Counted from the stretch's first letter, positions 7,376-16,430 are shown. The stretch is 40,589 bases of DNA from Lewinella cohaerens DSM 23179 (GCF_000379805.1 NZ_KB903535.1:47469-88057); one strand, 5' to 3'. Program-made: numbers and translations. Notes: generated from the letters alone by a model not told the origin.

Positions 7376-9136
7376 TTAAAATACCTCTTGTCCAAAATCT
7401 AGCGGAGTAGCATAACGTCGCCACTCAACTCGATAGGTGCCCCCCCCGTTAGGAGTCATTTGAATGTAGTAGAGGTAAACCCCCATTGGCATCAACTCTC
7501 CTTCTCTTCTGCCATCCCAACCTTTATCTATACTGTTGCTTTGGAAGACTTGCCCTCCCCAACGGTCAAAAATTTGTAGCTCGTATTCTGCCAGCGTTCC
7601 AAAAGACAGCTGCGGCCGGAATGTAGAATTTACGCCTTCGGGGGCAAAAATATTGGGGACATATACCTTAGGAGCAGGGATGATGCAAACGGTATTAGAG
7701 GTGATTGCTCTGCTAAGCTCTTCTCCTGTAGACAATTCGTAAGTAACGTTTACCCGCAAAAAGTAGCAGCTTCCCTCCCCACCAACTTGCTGGCTTTGAG
7801 GATCAAGGTATTGCAAATCGGTACTGGTCCCTGTGAAGACGGTCGTCTCCAATGTTCCTTCCACCTTTACCAATTCATAGATGATATCAGTGGCCAAATT
7901 GTGCGTATAGGCATCCCAGTTCAATCGGTTGCCATTCGTGAGGGCTTCACCGCGTAGGAAAGGTGTTGTGCTTTCATTAGAAACAATCATATTCCCACAT
8001 TCGTCCGTCGCACTGATGCGGTAAAAGTAAGCCTCGTTTTGGGCGTTGGCAGTGACATCCTGAAGAAGATTGTCATTTACCAGAGGTGTACTTAACGGTA
8101 GAGGTGTTACGACAATTACATCATCATTTACACGGCCACTTTCCTGAAAAGCTTCCGTCAGTAAAGCCGTAGGATCCCATAACCATTCCAAGCTCACAGA
8201 ACCATCTGCATTTACAGAAGCTCCCAACAGGTTAATCTCGCGAATGGGTTGTAAGATGCTTATCGTTGAACAATGGACATTCGAGCGAGAACGAAAATCA
8301 GTCGTAGCCTCCACTGCTTCAACAAAAAAGCAGAGTTCTTCGCCATCATTACCTCCATTGTAAACAAAATTAGTTTGGGTTCCTGCTACTGTACCTTCTA
8401 AAACGGGTAATCCTCCGTCCACGCCTACAAAAATTTCATAGCGATCTACGCCATCTCCCCAATTTTGGTAGGCACTCCAGTTGATCGTCAAACCAGCATT
8501 ACAGGCATCAGGAGGGGTAAATCCCATCAAAATGGTTTGATGTTGCGAGGGCACCAACGACTTATTACCACAGGCATCTAAAGCTACCACGAAGTAGGTT
8601 TCGGATTGGAGATCAGGAGTAGCCGTAACATCTAGATAGAATGTCCCATTGTATACAGTATCAAGAATGGTCGTACCCATTGCCGTATTTCTACTGATGA
8701 TATAACCTATCGTTTCTGGCGAAGGGCTTGGCGTCCAACTGATTTCTACATTTCCGTTAATAACACTCACGTATTCCAATGGGCCAGGTAACGGAATCAG
8801 ATTATCTAAGGTATCCGAAGTCATCAACTGCTCGCCAGGGCAATTATGCGGGCTGGTGAGGTAGTAATACCACACTTGATTATTGGCCGTACTATGGAAG
8901 TAAACCGTCTGTGCAGGGTCGGTAATCGTTGAAAGTAAACTATAAGGCCCATCGGCCTGCGTGCTTCCGAAAACTTCGTAGGAGACAAAAGGCCCACAAG
9001 TATTCGTTGCTGGCTCCCAGAAGAGGGAATCATTCACTACGCATTGTAAGTTGGGTGCTAATATTTGGGTCGTTCCTGCAAAAGGAGAAGCCGCAACAAT
9101 AAGGAGAATGTAAAAACGAAGAAATATACTGTTCAT
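7376..9136 (-). CDS. Secreted multidomain protein with a type IX secretion (CHU_C) C-terminal domain, 586 aa
   Basis: An N-terminal signal peptide (about 1-22, hydrophobic ILLIVAASPFAG) is followed by several fibronectin-III-like repeats, visible as repeated ISWTPSPSPE, INWSAYQNW and LNWDAYTHN segments. The last 95 residues contain VYVPNIFAPEGVN, LQIFDRWGGQVFQS, GWDGRREGELMPMGVYLYYI, the gliding-motility-associated C-terminal (type B) sorting domain. The protein should cross the inner membrane by Sec, the outer membrane by the type IX system, and end at the surface or outside. The task of the repeat region is unknown; adhesion is a guess. Monocistronic, with a -7 element upstream. Confidence 0.88.
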   Translation of the reverse strand: MNSIFLRFYILLIVAASPFAGTTQILAPNLQCVVNDSLFWEPATNTCGPFVSYEVFGSTQADGPYSLLSTITDPAQTVYFHSTANNQVWYYYLTSPHNCPGEQLMTSDTLDNLIPLPGPLEYVSVINGNVEISWTPSPSPETIGYIISRNTAMGTTILDTVYNGTFYLDVTATPDLQSETYFVVALDACGNKSLVPSQHQTILMGFTPPDACNAGLTINWSAYQNWGDGVDRYEIFVGVDGGLPVLEGTVAGTQTNFVYNGGNDGEELCFFVEAVEATTDFRSRSNVHCSTISILQPIREINLLGASVNADGSVSLEWLWDPTALLTEAFQESGRVNDDVIVVTPLPLSTPLVNDNLLQDVTANAQNEAYFYRISATDECGNMIVSNESTTPFLRGEALTNGNRLNWDAYTHNLATDIIYELVKVEGTLETTVFTGTSTDLQYLDPQSQQVGGEGSCYFLRVNVTYELSTGEELSRAITSNTVCIIPAPKVYVPNIFAPEGVNSTFRPQLSFGTLAEYELQIFDRWGGQVFQSNSIDKGWDGRREGELMPMGVYLYYIQMTPNGGGTYRVEWRRYATPLDFGQEVF

Positions 9137-9184
9137 GGTCTACAAATATCAATTCTGCAGGTGCATTATTCACCTACGGGGGCA

Positions 9185-9192
9185 CAAATATA
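9185..9192 (-). promoter_or_regulatory. Bacteroidota -7 element upstream of the type IX cargo gene
   Basis: The minus strand reads TATATTTGTGCC. It matches TAnnTTTG and lies 49 bases upstream of the ATG at 9136. The -33 region is weak. Confidence 0.4.
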
Positions 9193-9320
9193 CCCGAAGA
9201 CCAGCAGTTAATAATCGCCGATGAGCCACTGGTCGCCCCGGACAGGTAATCGGTAAGGTTCGTATATCTAACAACGTTTAAGAAGAAAAGTTATTGGCAA
9301 ATTCACAGACAGTACCTTTA

Positions 9321-10359
9321 TTAAAGGTCATGAATAATGGCCATAATTTGTTCCGCTAATTCAGGGTTATCAATGATCACCTGTTCCCCTTCTACCCTCA
9401 CTTCTCCGGATACAAGAAAGGCGTGCTTACATCCAAAATATAGCCCCTGTCCTTTAAACTTATGGAAATTATATTCCCTGACGGCCTGTCGGTCAAAGCG
9501 AAATTCATCTTGTATGTTGACCTCCTGCTCTGACAGGTAAGCCTGAATAGGTTTTTCTTCGCCGTAAAATTTTTCTTCAAAGGCAGGAATATTGATCACC
9601 TTGCCTGGGCTTTTCATAGCAAAATTAGCCAACTGCTCTCGAAATACGCCCGTCTCCATCTGTGCCCCAGTTTCTTCATCTACAGGCAGAGGAACTGCCG
9701 CTACGGCTTCCAGAAAATGGTGGGTTAGCTCTTTATTCGAAACCGATTCTTCTATCCCCAGCCAACTGAGGAAATAATCTGAAATTTCTTTTTGTGTGCG
9801 GGCATGTTTGATCACCTCCAAGTGGGGTTGTTCACGGCCTTCCCCTTTTCGGAGGATTATTCGGCAAGCCAGGGCCATCCGGTCAATATCTAAATAAGTA
9901 GAAGGGCTTAATTGAAAACTGCCGCTATTACCAGTGGTAAAGACTAGCCCATTTGTGTCTCTCACCAAGAAAATCCCCAATAGATGCTGTTCATGGGCAC
10001 CTTCACCTGTACTGTAAAAAGCATACACAAGGTACCCCCCCCTTGGCACCAACAATGCCCTGCAAGCTCAACTGTAGGGCCTGCATACTGTCGCGAGAAA
10101 ACTGTAAAAACGCTTCCGGTGAAAATTTATCTTCTTCAAGCAAATGAAAGTAACCGGGGAAGAGTGCATCTTCTGGCGCCGCTAGATGACCATTAAGCAC
10201 TTCGTTTTTCTGGACAAAGGTTTTATTCAGCTTACCAATCAGCTCTTCTGCCTTTTCGTCAATTAGCAAAAGGTTATCGCTTAGCCGCAATTCCGCTTCG
10301 TTACTATCAGCATTTTTTACCAATTCGTGAATGGCTAATTGGTGCAGTGTCATCGTCAT
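9321..10359 (-). pseudogene. NdpA/YejK-type nucleoid-associated protein, split by a one-base frameshift
   Basis: Two overlapping frames make one protein of the 37-kDa nucleoid-associated family. The N-terminal 110 residues (from the ATG at 10359) run to IVGAKGG. The rest continues in another frame as YLVYAFYSTGEG to the stop at 9321. The break falls at eight consecutive G (minus strand; plus C-run 10035-10042). Seven G would restore one 345-aa protein, close to the family's usual length. Family members bind DNA; in E. coli YejK is nucleoid-associated. As read, translation of the first frame ends after 118 aa. This may be a sequencing error, a true inactivation or a reversible slippage site; the DNA alone does not tell which. 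The coding quality of both halves is good, so the event is recent or artefactual. Confidence 0.75.
10035..10042. repeat. Homopolymer of eight C (G on the coding strand) at the frameshift
   Basis: Mononucleotide run inside the nucleoid-associated protein gene, exactly where the reading frame changes. Runs of this length are prone to slippage in replication and to miscalling in sequencing. Confidence 0.9.
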
Positions 10360-10544
10360 CTAAGTGGTCTTTAATATTGGTACAAAAATAAGTCTTTATC
10401 CTGCACATCTCGTGGTTTAGTAAAATTATCCTACCAGAAAGAACAAGACTCACATAATATCTATCCTGAGTAGGAAGTTTTTTTGTCGATTACTAGCCGA
10501 AGTTACCTTAAAAAAGTACCCAAAAGCTGTCTTAGATAAAGTTG

Positions 10545-10552
10545 CATCTTTG
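10545..10552 (+). promoter_or_regulatory. Possible -7 element of gldD
   Basis: CATCTTTGC differs from the TATCTTTGC form seen elsewhere in the window by one base. It lies 23 bases before the gldD ATG. No clear -33 box. Confidence 0.3.
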
Positions 10553-10574
10553 CAATTAAAATTCTCTTCCCGCA

Positions 10575-11174
10575 ATGCGTAAATTTAGTCTACTTTTTAG
10601 CCTTATCCTTTTAGCCCTCACTTGGCACAGCTGTGACGATCCGGTTTACACGCCCAAACCACGATCTTACCCCAGAGTAGATTTCCCAGAAAAAGCCTTC
10701 CGCAATTTCACCGAAGATTATTGCAATTTCACTTTTGAATACCCGGTATACGCCCAAATTCAGCAGGACACCAAATTCTTCGAAGAGATGCCTCCGGATG
10801 ATTGTTGGTTTGACGTTTACTACCCCTCGTTTGATGGGCGAGTGCATTTCACGTATGTTGACCTAAGCCAACCCACTAACAACTTGGAAGCACTCCGACA
10901 GGAAGCTTTCAGTATGGCCGACTGGCATAACAAACGTGCCAACTTCATTGATGAACTCATCATAAAAACACCCAACGGTGTCAGCGGTATCGCCTTTGAC
11001 ATTGATGGCCCTGCAGCCAGCCCTTTCCAATTTTTCCTAACAGACAGTACACAGCATTTTGTCCGTGGTGCACTCTACTTTAATACACAAGTTAAAGCCG
11101 ACTCGCTTGGCCCTGTCATCGACTTTGTACGAGAAGATGTCTTGCATTTGATTGAGACTTTTGAGTGGAAGTAG
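10575..11174 (+). CDS. gldD: Gliding motility lipoprotein GldD, 199 aa
   Basis: GldD is a lipoprotein required for gliding and associated with the type IX secretion/gliding machinery in Flavobacterium. The N-terminus is a lipoprotein signal ending LTWHSC, with Cys20 as lipidation site, followed by [20 protein letters not shown], the typical proline-rich GldD start (PKPR-Y-R-D-P-K). The conserved C-rich middle ([20 protein letters not shown]) and the [20 protein letters not shown] end also fit, as does the length. The gene is not next to other gld genes here. It ends in a tandem GTTGGATG repeat, then a bidirectional terminator shared with convergent recA. Confidence 0.88.
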   Translation: MRKFSLLFSLILLALTWHSCDDPVYTPKPRSYPRVDFPEKAFRNFTEDYCNFTFEYPVYAQIQQDTKFFEEMPPDDCWFDVYYPSFDGRVHFTYVDLSQPTNNLEALRQEAFSMADWHNKRANFIDELIIKTPNGVSGIAFDIDGPAASPFQFFLTDSTQHFVRGALYFNTQVKADSLGPVIDFVREDVLHLIETFEWK

Positions 11175-11180
11175 ATTTGG

Positions 11181-11238
11181 GTTGGATGGTTGGATGGTTG
11201 GATGGTTGGATGGTTGGATGGTTGGATGGTTGGATGGT
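11181..11238. repeat. Tandem repeat, seven copies of GTTGGATG
   Basis: Seven perfect 8-base units plus GT start 7 bases after the gldD stop. There are no spacers, so it is a simple-sequence array and not CRISPR. Degenerate related words occur at 28108-28150 and 28755-28830. Confidence 0.95.
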
Positions 11239-11347
11239 AGTCTACGTATTCCAGGGCTAACGTGAGGCTTTACTTCGCAGCTGCTTCGCGACGAGCGTAA
11301 CAAGCTCATTATCAGCTCCCTCTTCACCTTACCGTACCAGGCACTAA

Positions 11348-11398
11348 AAAAGCCATTTCTACACCCCCACTGTCAGGGATGAGAAATGGCTTTTGTTA
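11348..11398. terminator. Bidirectional terminator between gldD and recA
   Basis: A 13-bp stem pairs 11348-11360 (AAAAGCCATTTCT) with 11382-11394. It has A-rich sequence on the left and T-rich sequence on the right, so it can serve both convergent genes. Confidence 0.75.
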
Positions 11399-11436
11399 TT
11401 TGGTAAAACCAGCTTTTGCCGATACTACATTATTTC

Positions 11437-11463
11437 ATTCTCTGAAAACTATTGTCAGAGAAT
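11437..11463. terminator. Small hairpin just after the recA stop
   Basis: A perfect 9-bp stem ATTCTCTGA/TCAGAGAAT with a 9-base loop lies 3 bases past the recA stop. It lacks a T-run, so it is more likely an mRNA end-stabilising hairpin in front of the main terminator. Confidence 0.4.
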
Positions 11464-11466
11464 ATC

Positions 11467-12513
11467 TTACTTCCCTGCAGCAGCAGGTGTTTGTTCCTCT
11501 TCTTCTTCCTTACTGCCCATAATCGCAGTTTTGATCTTTTGCTCGATCTCAAGAGCTACTTCCGGGTTATCCCGTAAAAACTGTTTGGCAGCTTCTCGTC
11601 CCTGAGCGATTTTGGCATCACCGTAGGCATACCAAGCGCCGCTCTTTTGGATAACGTCTTGGTCTACACCAAGGTCAACGATTTCACCGACCTTAGAGAT
11701 ACCTTCTCCAAACATGATATCAAACTCGGCGATCCGGAAAGGAGGTGCCAATTTGTTCTTTACCACTTTCACTTTCACGTGGTTACCCATTACGGTATTC
11801 TCTTTGTCTTTGATACCAGCACCAGAACGGCGGATATCTAAACGCATCGAGGCGTAAAATTTCAAGGCATTACCACCGGTTGTTGTTTCAGGATTACCGA
11901 ACATCACCCCAATCTTTTCACGCAACTGGTTGATGAAAATACAGCAACATCCTGTACGACCAATCGTACCTGTAAGCTTACGCATGGCTTGTGACATCAG
12001 ACGAGCCTGTAAGCCCATCTTACTATCCCCCATTTCGCCTTCAATCTCCGAGCGAGGCACCAATGCCGCAACCGAGTCAATAACAATAATGTCGATTGCT
12101 CCAGAACGGATAAGGTTTTCCGTTATCTCTAAAGCTTGCTCTCCGTTATCTGGCTGAGAGATCAGTAGGTTTTCTGTATCTACACCAAGGCTCTTCGCAT
12201 AGTAGCGATCAAAAGCGTGTTCTGCATCCACAAAGGCAGCAATACCACCTAACTTCTGACATTCCGCTATCGCATGTATGGCTAACGTCGTTTTACCAGA
12301 TGATTCCGGTCCGTAGATTTCTACGACACGGCCACGCGGAAAACCACCAATACCCAGGGCAATATCTAAACCTAAGGACCCAGAAGGAATGGCTTCAATA
12401 TCCGCCACCTTAGAGTCACCCATGAACATAATTGTGCCCTTACCGTAAGTTTTATCCAAGCGATCCATCGTCGCCTTTAGTGCTTTCAGTTTAGCATCTT
12501 TATCGTTAGCCAT
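11467..12513 (-). CDS. recA: Recombinase RecA, 348 aa
   Basis: ATP-dependent strand-exchange protein for homologous recombination and SOS signalling. It has Walker [10 protein letters not shown] (68-76), the Walker B region [14 protein letters not shown], the L2/DNA-binding loop ending in [20 protein letters not shown], and a Glu-rich acidic C-terminal tail ([15 protein letters not shown]). The frame extends 27 bases further to a TTG at 12540, but the ATG at 12513 gives the usual RecA N-terminus and is chosen. No LexA-type box is recognised. The gene has a well-formed Bacteroidota promoter upstream. Confidence 0.97.
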   Translation of the reverse strand: MANDKDAKLKALKATMDRLDKTYGKGTIMFMGDSKVADIEAIPSGSLGLDIALGIGGFPRGRVVEIYGPESSGKTTLAIHAIAECQKLGGIAAFVDAEHAFDRYYAKSLGVDTENLLISQPDNGEQALEITENLIRSGAIDIIVIDSVAALVPRSEIEGEMGDSKMGLQARLMSQAMRKLTGTIGRTGCCCIFINQLREKIGVMFGNPETTTGGNALKFYASMRLDIRRSGAGIKDKENTVMGNHVKVKVVKNKLAPPFRIAEFDIMFGEGISKVGEIVDLGVDQDVIQKSGAWYAYGDAKIAQGREAAKQFLRDNPEVALEIEQKIKTAIMGSKEEEEEQTPAAAGK

Positions 12514-12581
12514 ATGCTGCTGTTTAACGGAAGTAGACAAAAAATCTTCCGACTATTTCAAATATTTGTTTATTTCGATAG

Positions 12582-12613
12582 CAAATATAAACAACAAATT
12601 GTTATCCGCCAAA
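12582..12613 (-). promoter_or_regulatory. recA promoter (-33 TTTG, 20-base spacer, -7 TATATTTG)
   Basis: On the minus strand TTTG (12613-12610), 20 bases, then TATATTTG (12589-12582). This fits the Bacteroidota consensus TTTG-N19-21-TAnnTTTG. Expected transcription start is near 12575, about 60 bases ahead of the ATG. Best promoter match found in the window. Confidence 0.6.
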
Positions 12614-12700
12614 TAATTTTCCAACATCACACGAAAAAACCATTTGTTGAAGCCTTCCTACCGGCGGTTGAATAAAATAGCAAGGCCTTTACGCTACTCA

Positions 12701-12708
12701 TACATTTG
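12701..12708 (+). promoter_or_regulatory. -7 element of the PepSY-like gene
   Basis: TACATTTG matches TAnnTTTG and lies 67 bases upstream of the ATG at 12775. The -33 is not clear. Confidence 0.35.
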
Positions 12709-12774
12709 CTGGCAATTCAACTATTTATTCACCGAAGTTTATAACAACTTCATCATTTTAAAACCTTAATTATC

Positions 12775-13302
12775 ATGAAATTTTATTTCTCTCTTTTAGC
12801 GTTCTGCCTATTTGCAGTAAATGGTTTACAGGCTCAGCAATTCAGTGCAAAAGCCACCGTAACACTCATTGAGGCCAGCGAAGTACCCGAAGCAGTAAAA
12901 GCTAGCCAGGAACAACATTTCCCAAGTATGACTGTCCGCCAATGGAAAATGCAAACATACCAAGGTTCACGCACTGCTCCTGTAAACTATCTGGCTGTTT
13001 TCCACAATGAGGGCAAAAATACCCGTGCTCGCTACCTGGCTGATGGACAAGGAATGTCCACTTATACAAATTACCGGCCCCAGGCACTTCCTCCTGCTAT
13101 TGTTCAAACACTTAATACGGATTATGCCGACTATACTCCTACGGGTGCTGCACTAGTGGGGTCATTGCATAATGATTGGGAGGCATTCCATATCAGTCTG
13201 CGCAAAGGCGGTCAAAAGCTTAGTTTTTGGTTAACAACAGAAGGTGACTTGATTAACCCAAGAGAATTGCCTCAGCAAATGGAAGAAGAGGTTGCGGAAT
13301 AA
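12775..13302 (+). CDS. Secreted PepSY-like (BLIP-like) protein, 175 aa
   Basis: Sec signal peptide 1-20 ending GLQA, then a mature domain with VPEAVKASQEQHFPSMTVRQW, YLAVFHNEGKNTRARYLADG and a second similar half (LPPAIVQTLNTDYADYTPT ... WEAFHISLRKGGQKLSFWLT). This two-repeat layout (valine-proline, aromatic-W, F..G...A.Y...G) is that of the putative beta-lactamase-inhibitor-like PepSY-like family common in Bacteroidota. Likely periplasmic. Function unknown. Stand-alone gene, convergent with the DUF1611 gene. Confidence 0.7.
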   Translation: MKFYFSLLAFCLFAVNGLQAQQFSAKATVTLIEASEVPEAVKASQEQHFPSMTVRQWKMQTYQGSRTAPVNYLAVFHNEGKNTRARYLADGQGMSTYTNYRPQALPPAIVQTLNTDYADYTPTGAALVGSLHNDWEAFHISLRKGGQKLSFWLTTEGDLINPRELPQQMEEEVAE

Positions 13303-13334
13303 AAAACAATCACTATCTACTTTGTTTGTCAAAG

Positions 13335-13366
13335 GTCATCCTTCCTCCAGGGGGGATGACTTTTTA
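13335..13366 (+). terminator. Terminator of the PepSY-like gene
   Basis: GTCATCC (13335-13341) pairs with GGATGAC (13354-13360) and is followed by five T. It lies in the short gap between convergent genes. Confidence 0.65.
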
Positions 13367-13367
13367 C

Positions 13368-14420
13368 TTACCGCTTAGCAGCCCACTGCTCAAGTGCAGC
13401 AACGGCTTCGCCTACTCCTTCCTCCAATGGCCTTATTACTGGCAGACCAGTTTCTTTGCGAAGGGATTCCTGTGCCGCCACCAACTCATCGGCCGTCAGT
13501 TCTTCGCCGTTGAGGGTGATAGCGATAACCTCTGAACCATAAAGGCGGATTAGGTCAATGTCTTTTTGGATGGAACCGATGACTACATCACTACCTTCGA
13601 AGTGCTCTCGGCCAGGCGCGTGTTGTAACACAACTGCTTTAGCATTAGCACTCAGTAGGTATTCGCTACCACAAGGGCCACTAGGGTTGCGGAGCGATGA
13701 TTGGCCCTCTAACAAAATGTAATCAGGATTGGCCTCGCGAGCGCAGTTCACCACTGCTTTTTCCAATTCGCCACCGATAAAATCATTAACCGTACTGTCA
13801 AACACAAAACCGTAAGGGGAGCCTTGTAGCCAGCCGGTCTGGCCCGTGTAGATCATTTCTGCGCTTTTACCTTTAGCACGTAGAGCTTCCATCATCCAGC
13901 GCGTAGTGGTACGTTTGCCCAGGGCACAGTCAGTACCCAATACCGCTACGATTGGGGCTTTTACGGAATAGATATCGCCTGTCCAGAATTGTAGCGCTTC
14001 CCGTGAGCGGGGTTTGCGAATATCCACCAACTCGATCCCTTTAGCGGCAGCTACTTGTTGAAAATCAGGATCATCACTAAGGAAAGTGTGTAAACCATTC
14101 ACCAAGCTACAGCCATGCCCGGCGGCTTCTAACAGCGCGGCACGAAAATCTTCAGGCAAGCGCCCTCCTGTCAGTGCTACTCCTACGATACAAGCATCAG
14201 GTTGTACGGCACCTTCCTGGGCAAAATACGCCGCTACGGAAGCCATCACCGGAATATTGCGCGCTTTACCATCCAGTACCATTCCTGCGTCCTGGCCAGC
14301 AAAAGCTTCGTCGATGACCGCTAAAATTTTGAAACGTTCGCTCCCACGGAGAAGCCCATGGCAAGTTTTTGCATTGGAAGAAACCAACATTCCGTTGGTG
14401 AGTACAATAGCTTGTTGCAT
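13368..14420 (-). CDS. DUF1611 family P-loop-like protein (DgcN-type), 350 aa
   Basis: Has an N-terminal Rossmann-like domain and a C-terminal nucleotide-binding-like domain with VLGTDCALGKRTTTR (161-174), a Walker-A-like motif, followed by YTGQTGWLQG and the LLEGQSSLRNPSG motif. These are marks of DUF1611. One branch, DgcN, has been reported as a D-glutamate N-acetyltransferase in D-amino-acid breakdown; others sit by dipeptide epimerases. Which reaction this one carries out is not shown by the sequence. It starts 2 bases after the rodA stop on the same strand, so it is almost certainly co-translated with rodA, which hints at a link to peptidoglycan D-amino acids (inference). Confidence 0.8.
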   Translation of the reverse strand: MQQAIVLTNGMLVSSNAKTCHGLLRGSERFKILAVIDEAFAGQDAGMVLDGKARNIPVMASVAAYFAQEGAVQPDACIVGVALTGGRLPEDFRAALLEAAGHGCSLVNGLHTFLSDDPDFQQVAAAKGIELVDIRKPRSREALQFWTGDIYSVKAPIVAVLGTDCALGKRTTTRWMMEALRAKGKSAEMIYTGQTGWLQGSPYGFVFDSTVNDFIGGELEKAVVNCAREANPDYILLEGQSSLRNPSGPCGSEYLLSANAKAVVLQHAPGREHFEGSDVVIGSIQKDIDLIRLYGSEVIAITLNGEELTADELVAAQESLRKETGLPVIRPLEEGVGEAVAALEQWAAKR

Positions 14421-14422
14421 AA

Positions 14423-15874
14423 TCAGAAATTTACAATAGCATTTTTCTTTATCCGCCCCCGATGCTTATCGAGTTTAAGAAGTACAGCTATCATGATGGT
14501 AAATCCAAGTAAACTGGAACCTCCTTTGCTAAGAAATGGCAAAGGGATACCAATAATCGGCACCAATCCAATCGTCATGCCTATATTAACGACAACGTGA
14601 ACGAAAAGGATTCCTGCGACACCATAGGCATAAATACGGCTAAAAGCGGTACGCTGGCGTTCGGCAAGCATGACTATTCTCAAGATGAGTAATAAATATA
14701 ACCCCACTACTGCTGCTGAGCCCAAAAATCCCTGTTCTTCTCCAATTGTACAAAAGATGAAGTCTGTATCTTGTTCCGGCACCCAGCGCCCTTGGGTCAT
14801 TCGCCCAGAGAAAACTCCTCTTCCTGTGATCCCTCCTGCACCGATAGCTAGCATAGAATTTTCGAGATTCATCACTGAATCTTTATTTCGTTTTTTCGCT
14901 TCTGCTGGGCGTAACCAAACGTCAATACGTTGCTGCTGGTGGGGTTGTAGTACATTATTAAAGACATAGTTACTACCAACGGCCAAACCGCCAGTGAGTA
15001 AAAACCCAGCCATCATTACTGGTATAATCTTGGTCCTAAAGTTCAGATACTGCCGGTAAGTCATCGCAATTAAGGCAATGAGTGCAGCCCCCAGGCTGTA
15101 TGTTCCGTAACCTTCCCGATAACCAAATATCAGGAGTACCCCAAACAACAACAGGCCACCTAACCAAAGTAAGCCTTGATCCTTTTCATATAAAATGTAG
15201 ATCATAATAACCAGCCAGGCCAACAACAAAATCATCACCAGAGGAGGTACTAAGATACTTAAGACAAAGGTTACTCCACCTACAATTCCGATAACATAAA
15301 GCAAAGGATTAAGCCCTTCTCGAAACATGACTATAAAAAACGACATAAAGACCAGCGCAGAACCCGCATCTGGCTGTAAAAGCACCAAGCCCGCTGGTAG
15401 TATAAATAATCCCGCCACCTGAATCGCTTGTCGGGTATTGCGCAGATCAATACTCCAATGCCCCAGGTAGGCTGCTACCCCCAGGCAAGTACCAAATTTG
15501 GCCAATTCAGATGGTTGAAAAGAAAAGCCTCCAAAGGTAAACCAAGAGGTCGCCCCCTTGATCGTCGTACCTATCAGCACCACCAGCACCAAGCTGACTA
15601 TCCCTCCGCCATAGATCAAATAAGCAAAGGTTTGCCAAAATTTGTAATCGAGAAAGAAGAAGATAAATGAAAACACCAGTAAGCAAATAATAATCCACAA
15701 AACCTGCTTGCCCGACTGCATATGGAAGAGAAAATCTGCCAAATTCTCTGGCGCGCCCGACTGCTGTACATCTACTGAATAAATAAAAATCCCTCCTATC
15801 CCCACCAGTGCCAGGTAGAAACAGAACGTGATGTAATCAATATTCAGTAAATACGTTTGCCGATTATCGGACAT
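14423..15874 (-). CDS. rodA: Rod shape-determining SEDS glycosyltransferase RodA, 483 aa
   Basis: Integral membrane peptidoglycan polymerase of the SEDS family. About ten or more hydrophobic segments; conserved FGGFSFQPSELAKFG, LLQPDAGSALVF (with the family's key Asp), EQGFLGSAAVVGLYLLLILR and IGIPLPFLSKGGSSLLG. It is longer than E. coli RodA (370 aa) because of extra hydrophobic segments in the middle, as is usual in Bacteroidota. mreBCD and the partner PBP2 are not in the window. FtsW is the alternative, but FtsW genes sit in the division cluster, so RodA is preferred. Confidence 0.88.
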   Translation of the reverse strand: MSDNRQTYLLNIDYITFCFYLALVGIGGIFIYSVDVQQSGAPENLADFLFHMQSGKQVLWIIICLLVFSFIFFFLDYKFWQTFAYLIYGGGIVSLVLVVLIGTTIKGATSWFTFGGFSFQPSELAKFGTCLGVAAYLGHWSIDLRNTRQAIQVAGLFILPAGLVLLQPDAGSALVFMSFFIVMFREGLNPLLYVIGIVGGVTFVLSILVPPLVMILLLAWLVIMIYILYEKDQGLLWLGGLLLFGVLLIFGYREGYGTYSLGAALIALIAMTYRQYLNFRTKIIPVMMAGFLLTGGLAVGSNYVFNNVLQPHQQQRIDVWLRPAEAKKRNKDSVMNLENSMLAIGAGGITGRGVFSGRMTQGRWVPEQDTDFIFCTIGEEQGFLGSAAVVGLYLLLILRIVMLAERQRTAFSRIYAYGVAGILFVHVVVNIGMTIGLVPIIGIPLPFLSKGGSSLLGFTIMIAVLLKLDKHRGRIKKNAIVNF

Positions 15875-15965
15875 GGTCTTTGCTGTGAAGAGTATAAGGT
15901 AAGAAGGTAGAGCGTGTCAAGTAATAGAAACCGGCTTACTTAATGCTAAGTATTTTGTGCTGTCT

Positions 15966-16364
15966 CTAATAGTAATTCAGTAGCTCGCCCTTGGCGATTG
16001 CATCGTCTCGAACCAGGTACAGCCCTTCGTATTCACGACTAAGGATATACTTCAACCGCAGCGCATCGCGCTTGGTACGAAAAGCCCCCGCTTGCAACTT
16101 GTAGTAAGGGCGGCTGTGCTCCCACTCTACAGGAATATTGGGATAATGATAACGAAAGGATTGCTGAACACTTTCCAGTCGCTCACGACTGGTTGTTGCT
16201 AAAATCTGCACTCTCCAACCGGAGACCGTATTCTGTGACTGATTCACGGCCGTATACTGATCCAGCATATCTCCGATGATAGGATCCATTTTTACCTGAA
16301 CACTTTGCCCCATGAGGAAGCAACTGAACACCATTAATGGCAGGAGGAAAAGATATTTTTTCAT
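15966..16364 (-). CDS. Exported SPOR-domain protein, 132 aa
   Basis: Signal peptide of about 19 residues (LFLLPLMVFSCFLMG), then a short linker and one SPOR domain (about 48-125): GWRVQILATTSRERLESVQQ, YYKLQAGAFRTKRDALRLKY. SPOR domains bind denuded septal peptidoglycan. It lies upstream of rodA on the same strand with 92 bases between, so the two may share a transcript and a cell-wall role. The Cys at residue 15 is within the hydrophobic core, and a lipoprotein form is less likely. Confidence 0.82.
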   Translation of the reverse strand: MKKYLFLLPLMVFSCFLMGQSVQVKMDPIIGDMLDQYTAVNQSQNTVSGWRVQILATTSRERLESVQQSFRYHYPNIPVEWEHSRPYYKLQAGAFRTKRDALRLKYILSREYEGLYLVRDDAIAKGELLNYY

Positions 16365-16407
16365 AAGGAATGTCCGATTGATTTTAACCTAATACAAAGC
16401 AACCAGA

Positions 16408-16415
16408 CAAAGATA
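16408..16415 (-). promoter_or_regulatory. -7 element of the SPOR-rodA-DUF1611 group
   Basis: The minus strand reads TATCTTTG, 44 bases upstream of the SPOR gene ATG, in the gap after deoC. No clear -33. Confidence 0.45.
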
Positions 16416-16430
16416 AGGAAGAAACTTTAC

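Noticed and set aside
11181-11238. CRISPR array
   Set aside because: Units are 8 bases, directly joined, with no spacers and no cas genes.
12514-12540. TTG start of recA
   Set aside because: A normal ATG lies nine codons inside and fits the RecA N-terminus.
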